A stretch of DNA of 64,000 nucleotides. Source: Microbispora triticiradicis (GTDB lineage Bacteria > Actinomycetota > Actinomycetes > Streptosporangiales > Streptosporangiaceae). The notes beneath the pieces are model-generated. The model saw nothing but the letters and a program-made list of their open reading frames with translations. It did not search any database and was not told the DNA's origin. Shown here one piece after another: positions 53,175 through 62,979 of this stretch. The DNA lies in the NCBI GenBank assembly GCA_003260025.2, contig QFZU02000024.1, positions 23,353 through 87,352 of the forward strand. Reading direction: 5' to 3'. The translations under genes were made by a program, and so were the position numbers. Numbering within the stretch: the first letter of the stretch is position 1; each line of letters begins with the position of its first letter.

Positions 53175-53492
53175 ATGGCGGACACGGCTCGCGCGGCCAA
53201 GCGGGAACTCGGCCTGTCGGAAAAGCCCGACATGCAGTGGCGGATCATCGGCGGACTGCTGGGCCTCGCGGTGGGCTTCGCCTCCCGCAAGGTGCTGGCG
53301 TACGCCTGGGAGAAGGCGACCGGCAAGGAGCCCCCGGCGAGCGCCGACTCCCCGGACATCGGCCTCGGCGAGGCGATCGCCTACGCCGTCGTGATGGGGC
53401 TCGGCATCGAGGTCACCCGGATCGTGGCGACCCGGGCGGCGGCCAGGAAGTGGCGCTCCTGGAAGGACGCCGCCCGCGACCTCACTCCGTAG
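53175..53492 (+). CDS. DUF4235 small membrane protein
   Basis: A 105-residue protein of the DUF4235 family: charged N-terminus, one span [20 protein letters not shown], the conserved [10 protein letters not shown] loop, and a second hydrophobic stretch [20 protein letters not shown] ending in an Arg-rich tail. Function unknown. GGAGGAATC directly before the ATG is a strong ribosome site. The last 11 bp overlap the end of the convergent otsA gene. Confidence 0.9.
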   Translation: MADTARAAKRELGLSEKPDMQWRIIGGLLGLAVGFASRKVLAYAWEKATGKEPPASADSPDIGLGEAIAYAVVMGLGIEVTRIVATRAAARKWRSWKDAARDLTP

Positions 53493-54885
53493 GCGCGGGC
53501 GCCGGCTCCCCGGACTCAAGGGCCGTGAGGAAGTCGCTGGCCCACCTGTCCACGTTGTGCGAGGCGACCCTGCGCCGCAGCGACCGCATCCGGCGGGCGA
53601 GCTCGTGCGGGGTCGCCCGCATCGCGGCCAGCATCGCCCGCTTCATGCCGGCGATGTCGTACGGGTTGACCATGTAGGCCTGGCGCATCTCGTCGGCCGC
53701 ACCCGCGAACTCGCTCAGCACCAGCGCGCCGCGCAGGTCGTGGCGGCAGGCGACGTACTCCTTGGCGACGAGGTTCATGCCGTCGCGCAGCGGCGTGACG
53801 ACCATGACGTCGGCCGCACAGTACAGGGCGGCCAGCTCCTCCTTGTTGTACGACTGGTGCAGGTAGGAGATCGGGTGACGGCCGAGCATGCCGTGCTCGC
53901 CGTTGATGCGGCCCACCCGCAGCTCGATGTCGTTGCGCAGCCGGATGTACTCGGCGACCCGCTCCCGGGTCGGCGTCGCCACCTGGACGAACACCGCCTC
54001 GCCCGGCTTGACCGAGCCGTCGTCGAGCAACTCGCCGAAGGCCTTGAGCCGCTGGCCGATGCCCTTGGTGTAGTCGAGCCGGTCGACGCCGAGCAGCATG
54101 TGCTCGGGGTCGCCCAGCTCGGCCCGGATCTCCCTGGCCCGCTGCTGGACGCGCGGCTCGCGGACGAGCTGGTCCAGCTCGCCGAAGTCGACCGAGATCG
54201 GGAACGACTCGGCGCGCACCGTCCGGTCCTCGAGCTGGATCTCGTTGCGCAGGTACTGCACGCCGAGCAGGCGGCGGCACAGGCGCAGGAAGTTGGCGGC
54301 GCCGCCCGGCCGCTGGAAGCCGACCAGGTCGGCCCCGAGCAGGCCCTCCAGGATCTCGTTGCGCCAGGGGAGCTGGTAGAACAGCTCGCCCGGCGGGAAC
54401 GGGATGTGCAGGAAGAACCCGATCTTCAGGTCGGGCCGCAGCTTGCGCAGCATGGCCGGCACGAGCTGGAGCTGGTAGTCCTGCACCCACACGACCGCGC
54501 CGGGGGCGGCGGCCTCGGCGGCGGCCCGGGCGAACCGGTCGTTGACCGCCTTGTAGGCGTCCCAGAGCACCCGGGAGTAGATCGGGGTGGCGACCACGTC
54601 GTGGTACAGCGGCCACAGGGTGGCGTTGGAGAACCCCTCGTAGTACAGCTCGACCTCGAGCTGGGACAGCGGAACGGGGATCAGGTGCATGCCGTCGTGG
54701 TCGAACGGCTTGAGCTCCTCTCCCGCCGCGCCGGTCCAGCCGAGCCAGGCGCCGTCACGGCGCTGCATGACGGGCGCGATGGCGGTCACCAGCCCTCCGG
54801 GGCTGCGACGCCACTCGTTCTCACCCACGCGGTCCACCGGCAGCCGGTTCGCGACGATCAGAAATGAGCTGGTGCCATCACGCAT
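53482..54885 (-). CDS. otsA: Trehalose-6-phosphate synthase
   Basis: Makes trehalose-6-phosphate from UDP-glucose (or GDP-glucose) and glucose-6-phosphate; glycosyltransferase family 20, 467 residues. Key motifs: [10 protein letters not shown] and [10 protein letters not shown] near the N-terminus, [49 protein letters not shown], and [18 protein letters not shown] with [12 protein letters not shown] in the nucleotide-sugar site. The ATG at 54885 is supported by GGAGGGG upstream; a longer frame reaching 55038 lacks homology. No phosphatase gene (otsB) follows, so T6P dephosphorylation must be encoded elsewhere. Confidence 0.95.
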   Translation of the reverse strand: MRDGTSSFLIVANRLPVDRVGENEWRRSPGGLVTAIAPVMQRRDGAWLGWTGAAGEELKPFDHDGMHLIPVPLSQLEVELYYEGFSNATLWPLYHDVVATPIYSRVLWDAYKAVNDRFARAAAEAAAPGAVVWVQDYQLQLVPAMLRKLRPDLKIGFFLHIPFPPGELFYQLPWRNEILEGLLGADLVGFQRPGGAANFLRLCRRLLGVQYLRNEIQLEDRTVRAESFPISVDFGELDQLVREPRVQQRAREIRAELGDPEHMLLGVDRLDYTKGIGQRLKAFGELLDDGSVKPGEAVFVQVATPTRERVAEYIRLRNDIELRVGRINGEHGMLGRHPISYLHQSYNKEELAALYCAADVMVVTPLRDGMNLVAKEYVACRHDLRGALVLSEFAGAADEMRQAYMVNPYDIAGMKRAMLAAMRATPHELARRMRSLRRRVASHNVDRWASDFLTALESGEPAPAPTE

Positions 54886-54962
54886 GAACCCCTCCAGGGT
54901 CGCCTGTGACCACCATACGGAAAGCCACCAGGCGACCCCATACCCGTAATGACGTGCACAAT

Positions 54963-54980
54963 TCACAGCTGAAACTGTGA
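54963..54980. promoter_or_regulatory. Inverted repeat in the otsA upstream region
   Basis: TCACAG and CTGTGA flank CTGAAA, 78-95 bp upstream of otsA, in the 303-bp gene-free stretch 54886-55188. A second inverted pair, CCAATCGG (55025-55032) and CCGATTGG (55074-55081), lies closer to the end of the EcsC-like gene. The first could be an operator and the second a terminator part; no binding protein is suggested by the neighbours. Confidence 0.35.
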
Positions 54981-55188
54981 GAATGATCTCACGCAGCTCA
55001 CGGGGGCTCGCCAAGTGGTTTAGACCAATCGGTGACACTTCTCTACCCGGAACATCGGGACGGCCGGAGAGTGCCGATTGGGATGGTCACCTGGACCGGC
55101 CGCCGTCGCCGGAGGCGTGCCGGTCGGCGAGGAGACGGTGGAGGGGACGCGGGGAGGAGACGGCCGGAGAGCGGCCGGGGAACGGGGG

Positions 55189-55941
55189 TCAGCCCGGCGG
55201 GAGGGCGTGCCCGCGGAGCAGGTCCGCGCGAACGGAGGCGGCGAGCTTCTTGGTGGCGGCCCGGTTGAGGGCGGCGCCCGCGACCGCCCCGGTGAGGAAG
55301 GGGCCGAGGGTGGTGAGGTGCCGGCCGAGTGTGCGCATCAGGCGGTTGCGCAGTGCGGTCTTCGCTGCGGTGCCGAGCGCGATCGTGGCCGAACCGGGGG
55401 CGAGGGGATTGACACCCCGCTGTTTCGACCAGGCGAGCGCGTACGCGGCCGCCCTCTGGGTGCCGTTGCCGGGCACCTGCACGCCGTAGACCTCGTGGAG
55501 TTCGGCGAGGAGCTTCACCTCGATGGCCGCCACGACGAGCGTCTCGGCGACGATCTGGGCGGGCGCGGACAGCAGCAGGGGCGGGGCGGCGAACTCGGCG
55601 GCGGCGAGCGCTCCGCCGACCGCGCCGACCGCCATGGTCGCCTTGGCGGCGGTGCGGACGAGGTCGTCGGCGAGCTGATCGCCGGTGAGGCCGTAGTGGT
55701 GCTCCCGCAGCGTCGCCAGGTCCCTGATCGGTAACCGCGGGGCGATGTTCATGAAGACGTCGGCCAGCCATCGGCCCCGGCCGGTCCCGCGCTCGCGCGC
55801 CTTCCCCGCGGACTTCGCCAGGGCCTGGCTGAGGCGGCCGAGCAGCCGTCGCCGCTCGGCCCCGTCCGTCTCCTCAGGGGCCACGAGTTTGCCGACCAGG
55901 TCGGCCACCTCGTCGTTCGATCGATCCGCGTCTGAAGTCAC
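55189..55941 (-). CDS. EcsC-like protein of unknown function
   Basis: A 250-residue protein resembling the EcsC family, with helical Ala-rich segments (ATMAVGAVGGALAAAEFAAP, LLLSAPAQIVAETLVVAAIE) that may associate with the membrane and conserved stretches VKLLAELHEVYGVQVP and NRLMRTLGRHLTTLGPFLTG-AVAGAALNRAATKKL. No catalytic motif is recognised. It starts 19 bp after the DUF4193 gene and may be in one transcript with it. Family assignment is moderate. Confidence 0.65.
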   Translation of the reverse strand: MTSDADRSNDEVADLVGKLVAPEETDGAERRRLLGRLSQALAKSAGKARERGTGRGRWLADVFMNIAPRLPIRDLATLREHHYGLTGDQLADDLVRTAAKATMAVGAVGGALAAAEFAAPPLLLSAPAQIVAETLVVAAIEVKLLAELHEVYGVQVPGNGTQRAAAYALAWSKQRGVNPLAPGSATIALGTAAKTALRNRLMRTLGRHLTTLGPFLTGAVAGAALNRAATKKLAASVRADLLRGHALPPG

Positions 55942-55960
55942 GGACCCTCCTCAGGGTCTC

Positions 55961-56260
55961 CTAGGCGGCACACTCGCGGCAGACCTGCTGGCCGTTCTTC
56001 TCCGAGGCCAGCTGGCTGCGGTGGTGCACCAGGAAGCACCGCGAGCAGGTGAATTCGTCGGCCTGCCGAGGAATCACCCGAAGCGAGAGCTCCTCGTTCG
56101 ACAGGTCCGCCCCCGGCAGCTCCAGCGACTCGGCCAGATCGGTCTCGTCGATGTCGATGCTGCCCGACGACTTGTCGCTCCGGCGCGCCTGTAGTTCCTG
56201 GAGGCTGTCCTCGCTGAGGTCGTCGTCGGTCTTACGCGGGCTGTCGTAGTCGGTAGCCAT
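55961..56260 (-). CDS. DUF4193 zinc-ribbon-like protein
   Basis: A 99-residue acidic protein widely conserved in actinobacteria (Rv2699c type). The N-terminal half is acidic and probably disordered (KTDDDLSEDSLQELQARRSD). The C-terminal half has two CxxC knuckles (FTCSRCFLVHHRSQL and VCRECAA) that should bind zinc. It has been compared with RNA-polymerase-associated small proteins, but its role is not established. The 257-bp upstream gap (56261-56517) should hold its promoter; I could not define the boxes. Confidence 0.92.
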   Translation of the reverse strand: MATDYDSPRKTDDDLSEDSLQELQARRSDKSSGSIDIDETDLAESLELPGADLSNEELSLRVIPRQADEFTCSRCFLVHHRSQLASEKNGQQVCRECAA

Positions 56261-56517
56261 CTGCTACTCCATCCCCCTCATCTATCTGCCTGCGCTCGTG
56301 TCGCGCGTCCTAACGCTCGGGAGGCCGGTGTTGTGCCCGCGGGGGCCGGGAAATCGTGCAATCGGTACCCGCTTGAACGAACACTGAACCTCCCGACACG
56401 GGTGGCGTGCACCGCCGGGGACTGCGGTTAGCCAAATATGGCGAAAACCACAGTATCGGCGGTATCCCCACCGTGTTCGACGGCACATCCAACCACATGT
56501 ACGGCGCGCACGCTCCA

Positions 56518-57831
56518 TCAGCGCGCCGACTGCGGCATCCCCGGAGAAACCCCGTTTCCGGAGAGTCGCACCGTCACCACGAGCCCGCCCCCGTCGCGGG
56601 GAACGGCGACGACCGTTCCGCCGTGCGCCCGGACGATCGCGCGCACGATGGACAGGCCGAGACCCGCGCCTTTGGCGGATTGGACCCGGTCGGCATTCAG
56701 CCGCCGGAACGGCTCGAACAGGCTCTCCACCTCGTACGCGGGAACGTGCGGTCCCGTGTTCGCGACCTGAACAACCGCACCCCCGTCCACCATTCCCGTA
56801 CGGACCCATACTTTTCCGTTGGGACCAAGATTGTGCTTGATGCCGTTCTCGACGAGGTTCGAGAGGCAGCGTTCGACGAGAACCGGATCACCCGTCGTGG
56901 CGGCGGGATGAAGGTCGTGTTCAACCGTGACCCCTTCCTCCTCGGCGAAGGCGGCCAGTTGCTCCACCGCCGTCCGTGCCACCTCCTGCACGTCCACGGG
57001 CTTGCGCACCGACAGCTCCCGCTCGCTGCGGGCGAGCAGCAGCAGGCCCTCGATGAGCCGCTCGTTGCGGGCGGTGGTGCCGAGGAGCGTGCGCCCGAGC
57101 ACCTTGAGGTCGTCCGACGCCTCGGGGTCGGACAGGGCCACCTCAAGCACGGTGCGGTTGATCGCCAGCGGCGTGCGCAGCTCGTGCGAGGCGTTGTCCA
57201 CGAACCTCCGCTGGGCGTCGAAGGCGGTGTTGAGCCGGGTGAGCATGGCGTCGAACGTGTCGGCCAGCTCCTTCAGCTCGTCGTCGGGGCCCTGGAGGTC
57301 GATGCGCTCGTGGGCGAGGGAGGTCTCCGACAGCTTCCGTGCGGTGACCGTCATCTTCTTGATCGGCCGCAGCGCCCGGTCGGCCACGACGTATCCGAGG
57401 ATCAGGGCGAAGATGCCCACGCCCAGCAGCGCCAGCAGCGACCGCTGCAGCAGCTCGCTCCGCGCCGCCGCGGTGGCCTCCGCCTGCAGGTTGGCGTAGT
57501 TGTTGTTGAACTCGTCGATCACCTCCTGCGGCACGCTCGGCGGCAGCAGGATCTTCGGCACGCTCTGCCAGCCGACGTTGATCGCATGCCCGACCAGCAC
57601 GTACATAACCATCACCAGCAGCGCGCCGGCGACGAAGACCAGCGCGGCGTACGTGAGGGTCAGCCGCCAGCGGATGCTGACGCGGTTCTGCAGCGACCGC
57701 ATCTCGTCGAGGAGGTTGGCCCGCTGGACCGGGTGGGCGACCAGGGGCGGCGGGCCGTCCCAGGCGGGCGGCCCGCTGGGCGGCGGCGGAACCTGGCTTC
57801 GGTAGGGACCGGTGCCCATCGGATCCGACAT
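56518..57831 (-). CDS. Two-component sensor histidine kinase
   Basis: A 437-residue membrane kinase. A Pro-rich cytoplasmic N-terminus is followed by span 1 (about 57-80), an extracellular loop of about 50 residues, and span 2 (131-150). Next come a HAMP linker with the phospho-acceptor His216 (DNASHELRTPLAI), then an ATPase domain with NLVENGIKHN (N box) and KGAGLGLSIVRAIVRAHGG (G box). The loop (FNNNYANLQAEATAAARSEL) is the likely sensing region. It follows the response-regulator gene by 11 bp, the normal order. The stimulus is not evident. Confidence 0.93.
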   Translation of the reverse strand: MSDPMGTGPYRSQVPPPPSGPPAWDGPPPLVAHPVQRANLLDEMRSLQNRVSIRWRLTLTYAALVFVAGALLVMVMYVLVGHAINVGWQSVPKILLPPSVPQEVIDEFNNNYANLQAEATAAARSELLQRSLLALLGVGIFALILGYVVADRALRPIKKMTVTARKLSETSLAHERIDLQGPDDELKELADTFDAMLTRLNTAFDAQRRFVDNASHELRTPLAINRTVLEVALSDPEASDDLKVLGRTLLGTTARNERLIEGLLLLARSERELSVRKPVDVQEVARTAVEQLAAFAEEEGVTVEHDLHPAATTGDPVLVERCLSNLVENGIKHNLGPNGKVWVRTGMVDGGAVVQVANTGPHVPAYEVESLFEPFRRLNADRVQSAKGAGLGLSIVRAIVRAHGGTVVAVPRDGGGLVVTVRLSGNGVSPGMPQSAR

Positions 57832-57842
57832 CCGGCCGGGCG

Positions 57843-58496
57843 TCACAGCCGGTAGCCGACGCCCGGCACGGTCTCGATGACCGGCGGGTCGCCCAGCTTC
57901 TTGCGCAGGGTCATCATCGTCACCCTGACCACGTTGGTGAACGGGTCGATGTTCTCGTCCCACGCCTTGTCGAGCAGGTCCTCCTGGCTGACGACCGCGC
58001 CCTCGGCGCGCATCAGCTCCTCCAGCACCGCGAACTCCTTCTTGGTGAGATGGATCTCCGCGCCGTCCCTGGCCACCTGGCGCTTGCCGGGGTCGAGCCG
58101 GATGCCGGCCCGCTCCAGCACGGGCGGCAGCGCCGGCGCGGACCGGCGGCCGAGCGCGCGCACCCGGGCCACGAGTTCCATGAAGACGAACGGCTTGGCC
58201 AGGTAGTCGTCGGCGCCGAGCTCCAGCCCTTCCACCTTCGCGTCTACGTCGCCCGCGGCGGTGAGCATGATGATCCGCGAGGCGGACCGCTCCGCGACCA
58301 GGCGGCGGGCCACCTCGTCACCGTGGACCTTCGGCAGGTCGCGGTCGAGCACGATCACGTCGTAGTCGATGTATCCCGTCTTCTCCAGGGCGGCGGCGCC
58401 GTCGTAGGCGACGTCCACGGCCATCGCCTCCCGGCGGAGGCCGGTGGCGATCGCGTCCGCGAGCACCCTCTCGTCCTCCACCACTAGCACGCGCAT
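57843..58496 (-). CDS. OmpR/PhoB-family response regulator
   Basis: A 217-residue regulator. Receiver domain with acidic pair Glu7/Asp8, phosphorylation site Asp51 (VIVLDRDLPKVHG), a Thr switch in IIMLTAAGD and Lys in YLAKPFVF; the C-terminal winged helix reads GAEIHLTKKEFAVLEELMRA and MMTLRKKLGDPPVIETVPGVGYRL. The ATG at 58496 has GAGGAGG six bases upstream and starts MRVLVVEDE; a longer frame adds a non-homologous leader. It is the first gene of the two-component operon. Targets unknown. Confidence 0.95.
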   Translation of the reverse strand: MRVLVVEDERVLADAIATGLRREAMAVDVAYDGAAALEKTGYIDYDVIVLDRDLPKVHGDEVARRLVAERSASRIIMLTAAGDVDAKVEGLELGADDYLAKPFVFMELVARVRALGRRSAPALPPVLERAGIRLDPGKRQVARDGAEIHLTKKEFAVLEELMRAEGAVVSQEDLLDKAWDENIDPFTNVVRVTMMTLRKKLGDPPVIETVPGVGYRL

Positions 58497-58739
58497 CAAG
58501 GTCCTCCTCGCTGGTACGGACGCCCTCATTGTGGCCATGACCGGCGTAAGCCGCCGGTAAGCGGCCCCGGCACTCTACGTGACGTAGAGCACAGAAATTC
58601 ACAGGTTTGCGCTCGGTCCCGTTATGGGTATGGCCCCGGGCACCCTCCATTGTCGTGTGCCGGGGTAGGCGCGTCTCTCCTGAGCGGATTCCGCGCCGGC
58701 GTCCCCGCGACACGTTCGCCCCCTGAGAAAGAAGGTGAG

Positions 58740-58904
58740 ATGGGCGAGTTCACGACCACGATCGAATCCAGGCTCGACCAGGCCTACAAGGGTCTTGAAG
58801 AGGCCACGACGAGCGGGGACGACTTCCTCGCCGACACCCTCACCGCCGAGATCGAGGACCTGCACCGCCTCGCGGAGGATCACGGCGTCTCCATCAACCG
58901 CTGA
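58740..58904 (+). CDS. Small acidic helical protein, 54 residues
   Basis: A short protein (MGEFTTTIESRLDQAYKGLE, EATTSGDDFLADTLTAEIED, LHRLAEDHGVSINR) predicted to form a helical hairpin. It has a good ribosome site (AAGGTGAG before the ATG), normal codon use and a perfect terminator after it, so it is very likely expressed. Similar small proteins occur in actinomycetes, but I know no function. It is divergent from the two-component operon. Confidence 0.75.
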   Translation: MGEFTTTIESRLDQAYKGLEEATTSGDDFLADTLTAEIEDLHRLAEDHGVSINR

Positions 58905-58920
58905 CCGCGCCATCACCTGA

Positions 58921-58952
58921 CGAAGGGGCCCGCCGTACGGCGGGCCCCTTCG
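58921..58952. terminator. Perfect bidirectional terminator
   Basis: A 14-bp stem (CGAAGGGGCCCGCC with GGCGGGCCCCTTCG) around GTAC forms a flawless 32-bp palindrome between the small protein gene and the convergent suhB-like gene. Confidence 0.85.
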
Positions 58953-58984
58953 ACTGTGCCGGGCCGTGTGGAACGCCGTGGTGG

Positions 58985-59806
58985 TCAGTCCCGTTCGGGG
59001 TCGAGGGGGACGAGCAGGTCGTGCAGCTCCTCGAAGAGCCCGGGCGCGGCGCACAGCACCATGTCGGGACCCACCTTCTTGCCGTTGAGGCCGCCGAGCC
59101 GGGCCCCCGCCTCCGCGGCGACGAGACCGGCCGCGGCGTGGTCCCAGTAGTTGGCGCCGCGCTCGTAGTAGGCGTCCACCCGGCCCGCCGCCACGGAGCA
59201 GAGGTCGATCGCGCAGGAGCCGCCCCGCCGGATGTCCCTGACCCTCGGCACCACCTGCGCGACCACCTCGGCCTGCACGCGCCTGCGTGCGGCGCCGTAG
59301 CCGAAGCCGGTCGCGACGAGCGCCCGGTCGAGCGGGACGCCGGTGTTGCAGCGCAGCCGCTCGCCCCGCAGCCACGCGCCGCCGCCCCGGCGGGCGGTGA
59401 ACAGCTCACCACGCGGGACGTTGTTGACCGCGCCCGCGACGATCTCGCCGTCCACCTCGACGCCGATGCTGACCGCCCAGTCGGGCACGCCGTACAGGAA
59501 GTTGACCGTGCCGTCGATGGGGTCGACGACCCAGCGGACTACGCCCTCGCCGGGGGTGTCGCCGCCCTCCTCGCCGAGGATCGCGTCACGCGGCCGGGCC
59601 TCGGCGATCCGGGCGCGGATCAGTTCCTCCGCGGCCCGGTCCAGCGCGGTGACGACGTCGGTGGGGCTCGACTTGGTGGCGAGCACCTCGGGCCGCGCGG
59701 GCCGCTTGGCGAGCAGCATCTGGCCGGCCTCCTCCGCTATGCGGGCCGCCAGCTCCAGCAGCTCCTCCTCCCGAACGCGGTCGTCCCGCCGCTCCCGCTC
59801 GTCCAT
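58985..59806 (-). CDS. suhB: Inositol-monophosphatase (SuhB) family protein
   Basis: A 273-residue Mg-dependent phosphatase of the IMPase fold. Motifs: ILGEEGGDTPG (metal Glu), WVVDPIDGTVNFLYGVPDWA (DPxDGT signature) and YWDHAAAGLVAAEAGARLG (third metal Asp). It would release inositol, relevant to mycothiol and phosphatidylinositol synthesis in actinomycetes, or act on related sugar phosphates. The ATG at 59806 fits family length; the sequence further upstream is not homologous. It is the Rv2701c counterpart at the end of the conserved block. Confidence 0.92.
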   Translation of the reverse strand: MDERERRDDRVREEELLELAARIAEEAGQMLLAKRPARPEVLATKSSPTDVVTALDRAAEELIRARIAEARPRDAILGEEGGDTPGEGVVRWVVDPIDGTVNFLYGVPDWAVSIGVEVDGEIVAGAVNNVPRGELFTARRGGGAWLRGERLRCNTGVPLDRALVATGFGYGAARRRVQAEVVAQVVPRVRDIRRGGSCAIDLCSVAAGRVDAYYERGANYWDHAAAGLVAAEAGARLGGLNGKKVGPDMVLCAAPGLFEELHDLLVPLDPERD

Positions 59807-59913
59807 GCCGGTGTGCCCCCTCCTGAGTTCGTGATCGTGGCCGCCCGCCGGAACGGAACGGCCACGGATAGCTCCCACATCCTCCCAAACCAGGATCGAG
59901 AGCTCTCGGACGG

Positions 59914-61914
59914 TCACCGCAGGGAGGCCGGGCGGCGCCACTCCTCCCCGAGCACGTGCTGACCCAGGAAGGCCAGAACGGTCTCATACCACGCGATCGC
60001 GTTGCCGGGCTTGAGCACCCAGTGGTTCTCGTCGGGGAAGTAGAGGAACTTCGCCTCGACCCCCGACCGCTGGAGGTCCCACCACAGCCGCAGGCCCTCG
60101 CCGATCGGCACGCGGTAGTCCTTGTCGCCGTGGATGACCAGCATCGGCGTCCTGATCTCGCCGAGCCAGCGATGGGGCGACAGCCTCTCGTAGCTGGCCG
60201 AGCCGGGCGCGCCGAACTCGCGCTGCCAGTAGTCCGCGCCGTCCGTGGTGCCCGCGAACTGCTCCAGGTTCCACAGGGAGGCGTGCGTCACGATGGCCCG
60301 GAAGCGGTCGGTGTGCCCGGCGACCCAGTTGGCCATGTAGCCGCCGAACGACCCGCCCATCGCCGCCGTACGCTGCTCGTCGATCTCCGGCCGTTTCAGG
60401 CACTCGTCCGTGATCGCCATCAGGTCGGCGTGGGTGACCGGGCCCCAGTCGCCCCAGCCCCGGTCGATCATGCCCTGGCCGTACCCGGTGGACAGGCAGG
60501 GGTCGGGCAGCAGCACGGCGTATCCGTGCCTCGCCATCAGCCAGGGGTTCCAGCGCCAGCTCCAGTCGTTCCAGCTCCCGAGCGGCCCGCCGTGGATCCA
60601 CAGCAGGAACGGCGCGGGGTCCTCGGCGGTCGCCTCCGCGGGGACGACCAGCCAGCCCCGGATCTCGGTGCCGTCGTCGGCCGTGGCGGTGACCTCGGTC
60701 AGGGTGCCCGGCAGGTCGAGCGCGGGAACGGGCGAGGGCAGCGCGGTCACGGTGCCGTCCGGGTCGATCCGCACCGGCACGGGCGGCGAGTCGACCGCGC
60801 CGCGCAGGGCGTAGACCTCGCCGCCGGGGGCCGGGCACAGCTCGGCGTACGCGCCGTCGTCCAAGGTCAGCCGGGTCGTCGCCGAGGCGGCAGGCCCGTC
60901 CAGGGAGACGCGGAAGACCGGCCGGCGACCCCGGTCGTCGGCGGCGACGAACAGCTCCGCCGACGAGGGCGCCCACGCGACCGACGCGGGGAAGATCTCC
61001 TCGGCGACGGCCCGCCCCTCGCCGGTGGCCAGGTCGATCACCCAGACGTCGACCGTGGCCGAGACCCGCTCGGTGGCGTGCCGCTCCCGGGTGCAGGCGA
61101 CGTGCCGCCCGTCGGGCGACACCACGACCGGCCCGCCGAAGTCGTGGCCCGGCGAGGTCGCCAGCGTCCGCCGGGACCCGTCCGCGAGGTCGATCGCGAC
61201 CAGGTCGGTGCGCCCCGCCCCGTTCGGCAGGAACTCCCGCCAGGCGGTGATCACGGCCGAGCCGTCGGGGGTGACCGCGAAGGAGGCGTCGCGCAGCGCG
61301 CCGCCCGGCTCGGGGGTCAGGTCCCGGACGTCCTCCAGGCCGTCCCGGGCGGCGCGGCCCGCGAAGAGCCGCGGCTGCGCCGGGCCGAGGTCGTGGTCCC
61401 AGAAGCGGATCGGGTAGCCCTCGTGCAGGATCGCGCTGACGCCGTCGTCCTCGCGGCCCTTGCGGCGCTCCTCCTCGGTCGCGGCGTCGCCGGGCAGCAC
61501 CTCCGACGCGTAGACCACCACACCGCCCGCCGCCCGGACCGCGCCGATCCCGCCGGGGCGGGTGGCCAGCCGTACGGGCTCGCCCCGCTCCGGCAGCAGC
61601 CACAGCGCGGGCGTGTCGCCGCCCGGCTCCTTGACCGTCTCGTCGGGCCGCCGGGAGACGAACAGCAGGCCTCCGTCCAGCAGGCTGCCGCCGGGGGCGA
61701 ACTCCGCGCCCGCCTCCCCCTTCGCCGACCGCGTCAGCCGGTGCGGCTCGCCCTCGGGGGTGAGAGGGATCTCCCACAGCGCCGTTCCGTACGACCTGCC
61801 GTCGGGGTTGAGGGACTGGACCACGGAGACGAGCCGGGTGCCGTCGGGTGACAGCCGCAGCGACGCCACGCGCGGCAGGGCCATGTACTCGCGGATGTCG
61901 GGAAATTGGGTCAC
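59914..61914 (-). CDS. S9-family prolyl oligopeptidase-like peptidase
   Basis: A 666-residue cytoplasmic serine peptidase: an N-terminal beta-propeller (repeated strands such as [20 protein letters not shown] and [20 protein letters not shown]) gating a C-terminal alpha/beta hydrolase domain. Catalytic triad motifs are [13 protein letters not shown] (Ser), [11 protein letters not shown] (Asp) and [11 protein letters not shown] (His); the oxyanion region is [15 protein letters not shown]. It probably degrades oligopeptides of acylaminoacyl- or dipeptidyl-peptidase type. The GTG at 61914 is 57 bp from the divergent ferrochelatase gene. Confidence 0.93.
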   Translation of the reverse strand: MTQFPDIREYMALPRVASLRLSPDGTRLVSVVQSLNPDGRSYGTALWEIPLTPEGEPHRLTRSAKGEAGAEFAPGGSLLDGGLLFVSRRPDETVKEPGGDTPALWLLPERGEPVRLATRPGGIGAVRAAGGVVVYASEVLPGDAATEEERRKGREDDGVSAILHEGYPIRFWDHDLGPAQPRLFAGRAARDGLEDVRDLTPEPGGALRDASFAVTPDGSAVITAWREFLPNGAGRTDLVAIDLADGSRRTLATSPGHDFGGPVVVSPDGRHVACTRERHATERVSATVDVWVIDLATGEGRAVAEEIFPASVAWAPSSAELFVAADDRGRRPVFRVSLDGPAASATTRLTLDDGAYAELCPAPGGEVYALRGAVDSPPVPVRIDPDGTVTALPSPVPALDLPGTLTEVTATADDGTEIRGWLVVPAEATAEDPAPFLLWIHGGPLGSWNDWSWRWNPWLMARHGYAVLLPDPCLSTGYGQGMIDRGWGDWGPVTHADLMAITDECLKRPEIDEQRTAAMGGSFGGYMANWVAGHTDRFRAIVTHASLWNLEQFAGTTDGADYWQREFGAPGSASYERLSPHRWLGEIRTPMLVIHGDKDYRVPIGEGLRLWWDLQRSGVEAKFLYFPDENHWVLKPGNAIAWYETVLAFLGQHVLGEEWRRPASLR

Positions 61915-61971
61915 CGCTCGAACCTACTCGCCCGGGCCGACCGTCTCGACCCCCCGATAGTGTTGTCGTTC

Positions 61972-62970
61972 ATGGGGAGCACCACGGGGTCTGACGCAGG
62001 GGACAACGCGGGGTACGACGCCCTGCTCGTCGTCTCGTTCGGGGGGCCGGAAGGTCCCGAGGACGTCATGCCGTTCCTGGAGAACGTCGTACGCGGCCGG
62101 GGCGTGCCGCGTGAGCGGCTGCTGGAGGTCGAGGCGCACTACCAGCGGTTCGGCGGGGTCAGCCCGATCAACCGGCAGTGCCGCGAGCTGATCGACGCGC
62201 TGGATGTGGACCTCCCGGTCTACTGGGGCAACCGCAACTGGCATCCGTTCCTGGAGGACACGGTCCGGCGGATGAAGGAGGACGGCGTCCGCCGGGCGGC
62301 GGCCTTCGTCACCGCGGCCTACCGCTCCTATTCGAGCTGCCGGCAGTACCTCGACGACATCGCCCGTGCCCGCGCCGCCGTGCCGGGGGCCCCCGAGATC
62401 GTCAAGCTGCGCCACTACTACGACCACCCGGGGTTCGTGGCCGCGATGGCCGACCACACCCGCGAGGCGCTCGCCGCGCTCCCCGAGGACGTGCGGACCG
62501 GCGCCCGGCTCGTCTTCACCGCGCACAGCATCCCCGTCTCCATGGCGCGCACCGCCGGCCCGTCCGGCGGCGCGTACGAGGCCGAGCTGCGTGAGACCGC
62601 GAGGCTGGTCGTCGCGGCCGTGGACGAGGGACGGCCGTGGGACCTGGTGTGGCAGAGCCGCAGCGGCCCGCCGCAGGTCCCGTGGCTGGAGCCGGACGTC
62701 TGCGACCACCTGGAGGCGCTGCACGCCGAGGGCGTGCCGGCCGTGGTGCTGGTGCCGATCGGGTTCGTGTCCGACCACATGGAGGTCGTCTACGACCTCG
62801 ACACGGAGGCGGCCGCCCTGGCCGGAAAGCTCGGGCTGCCGCTCACCAGGGCCGCGACCGCGGGCACCCACCCGCGGTTCGTGTCGATGGTGGCCGAGCT
62901 GCTCGCCGAACCCGCGCCCGCGCCGTGCCCGGGCACCTGCTGCCCGGCCCCCGCCCGCCGGCCCTCCTAG
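61972..62970 (+). CDS. hemH: Ferrochelatase (coproporphyrin-type expected)
   Basis: Inserts iron into a porphyrin in haem synthesis. The 332 residues include [33 protein letters not shown], the catalytic His in [11 protein letters not shown], and [20 protein letters not shown]. In actinobacteria the substrate is normally coproporphyrin III (CpfC). The C-terminus ends with a cysteine cluster ([10 protein letters not shown]), which may relate to the iron-sulfur ligands of some ferrochelatases; I cannot confirm the fourth ligand. The ATG at 61972 gives the normal start. It ends 9 bp from the convergent transglycosylase gene. Confidence 0.94.
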   Translation: MGSTTGSDAGDNAGYDALLVVSFGGPEGPEDVMPFLENVVRGRGVPRERLLEVEAHYQRFGGVSPINRQCRELIDALDVDLPVYWGNRNWHPFLEDTVRRMKEDGVRRAAAFVTAAYRSYSSCRQYLDDIARARAAVPGAPEIVKLRHYYDHPGFVAAMADHTREALAALPEDVRTGARLVFTAHSIPVSMARTAGPSGGAYEAELRETARLVVAAVDEGRPWDLVWQSRSGPPQVPWLEPDVCDHLEALHAEGVPAVVLVPIGFVSDHMEVVYDLDTEAAALAGKLGLPLTRAATAGTHPRFVSMVAELLAEPAPAPCPGTCCPAPARRPS

Positions 62971-62979
62971 TGTCCTGAG

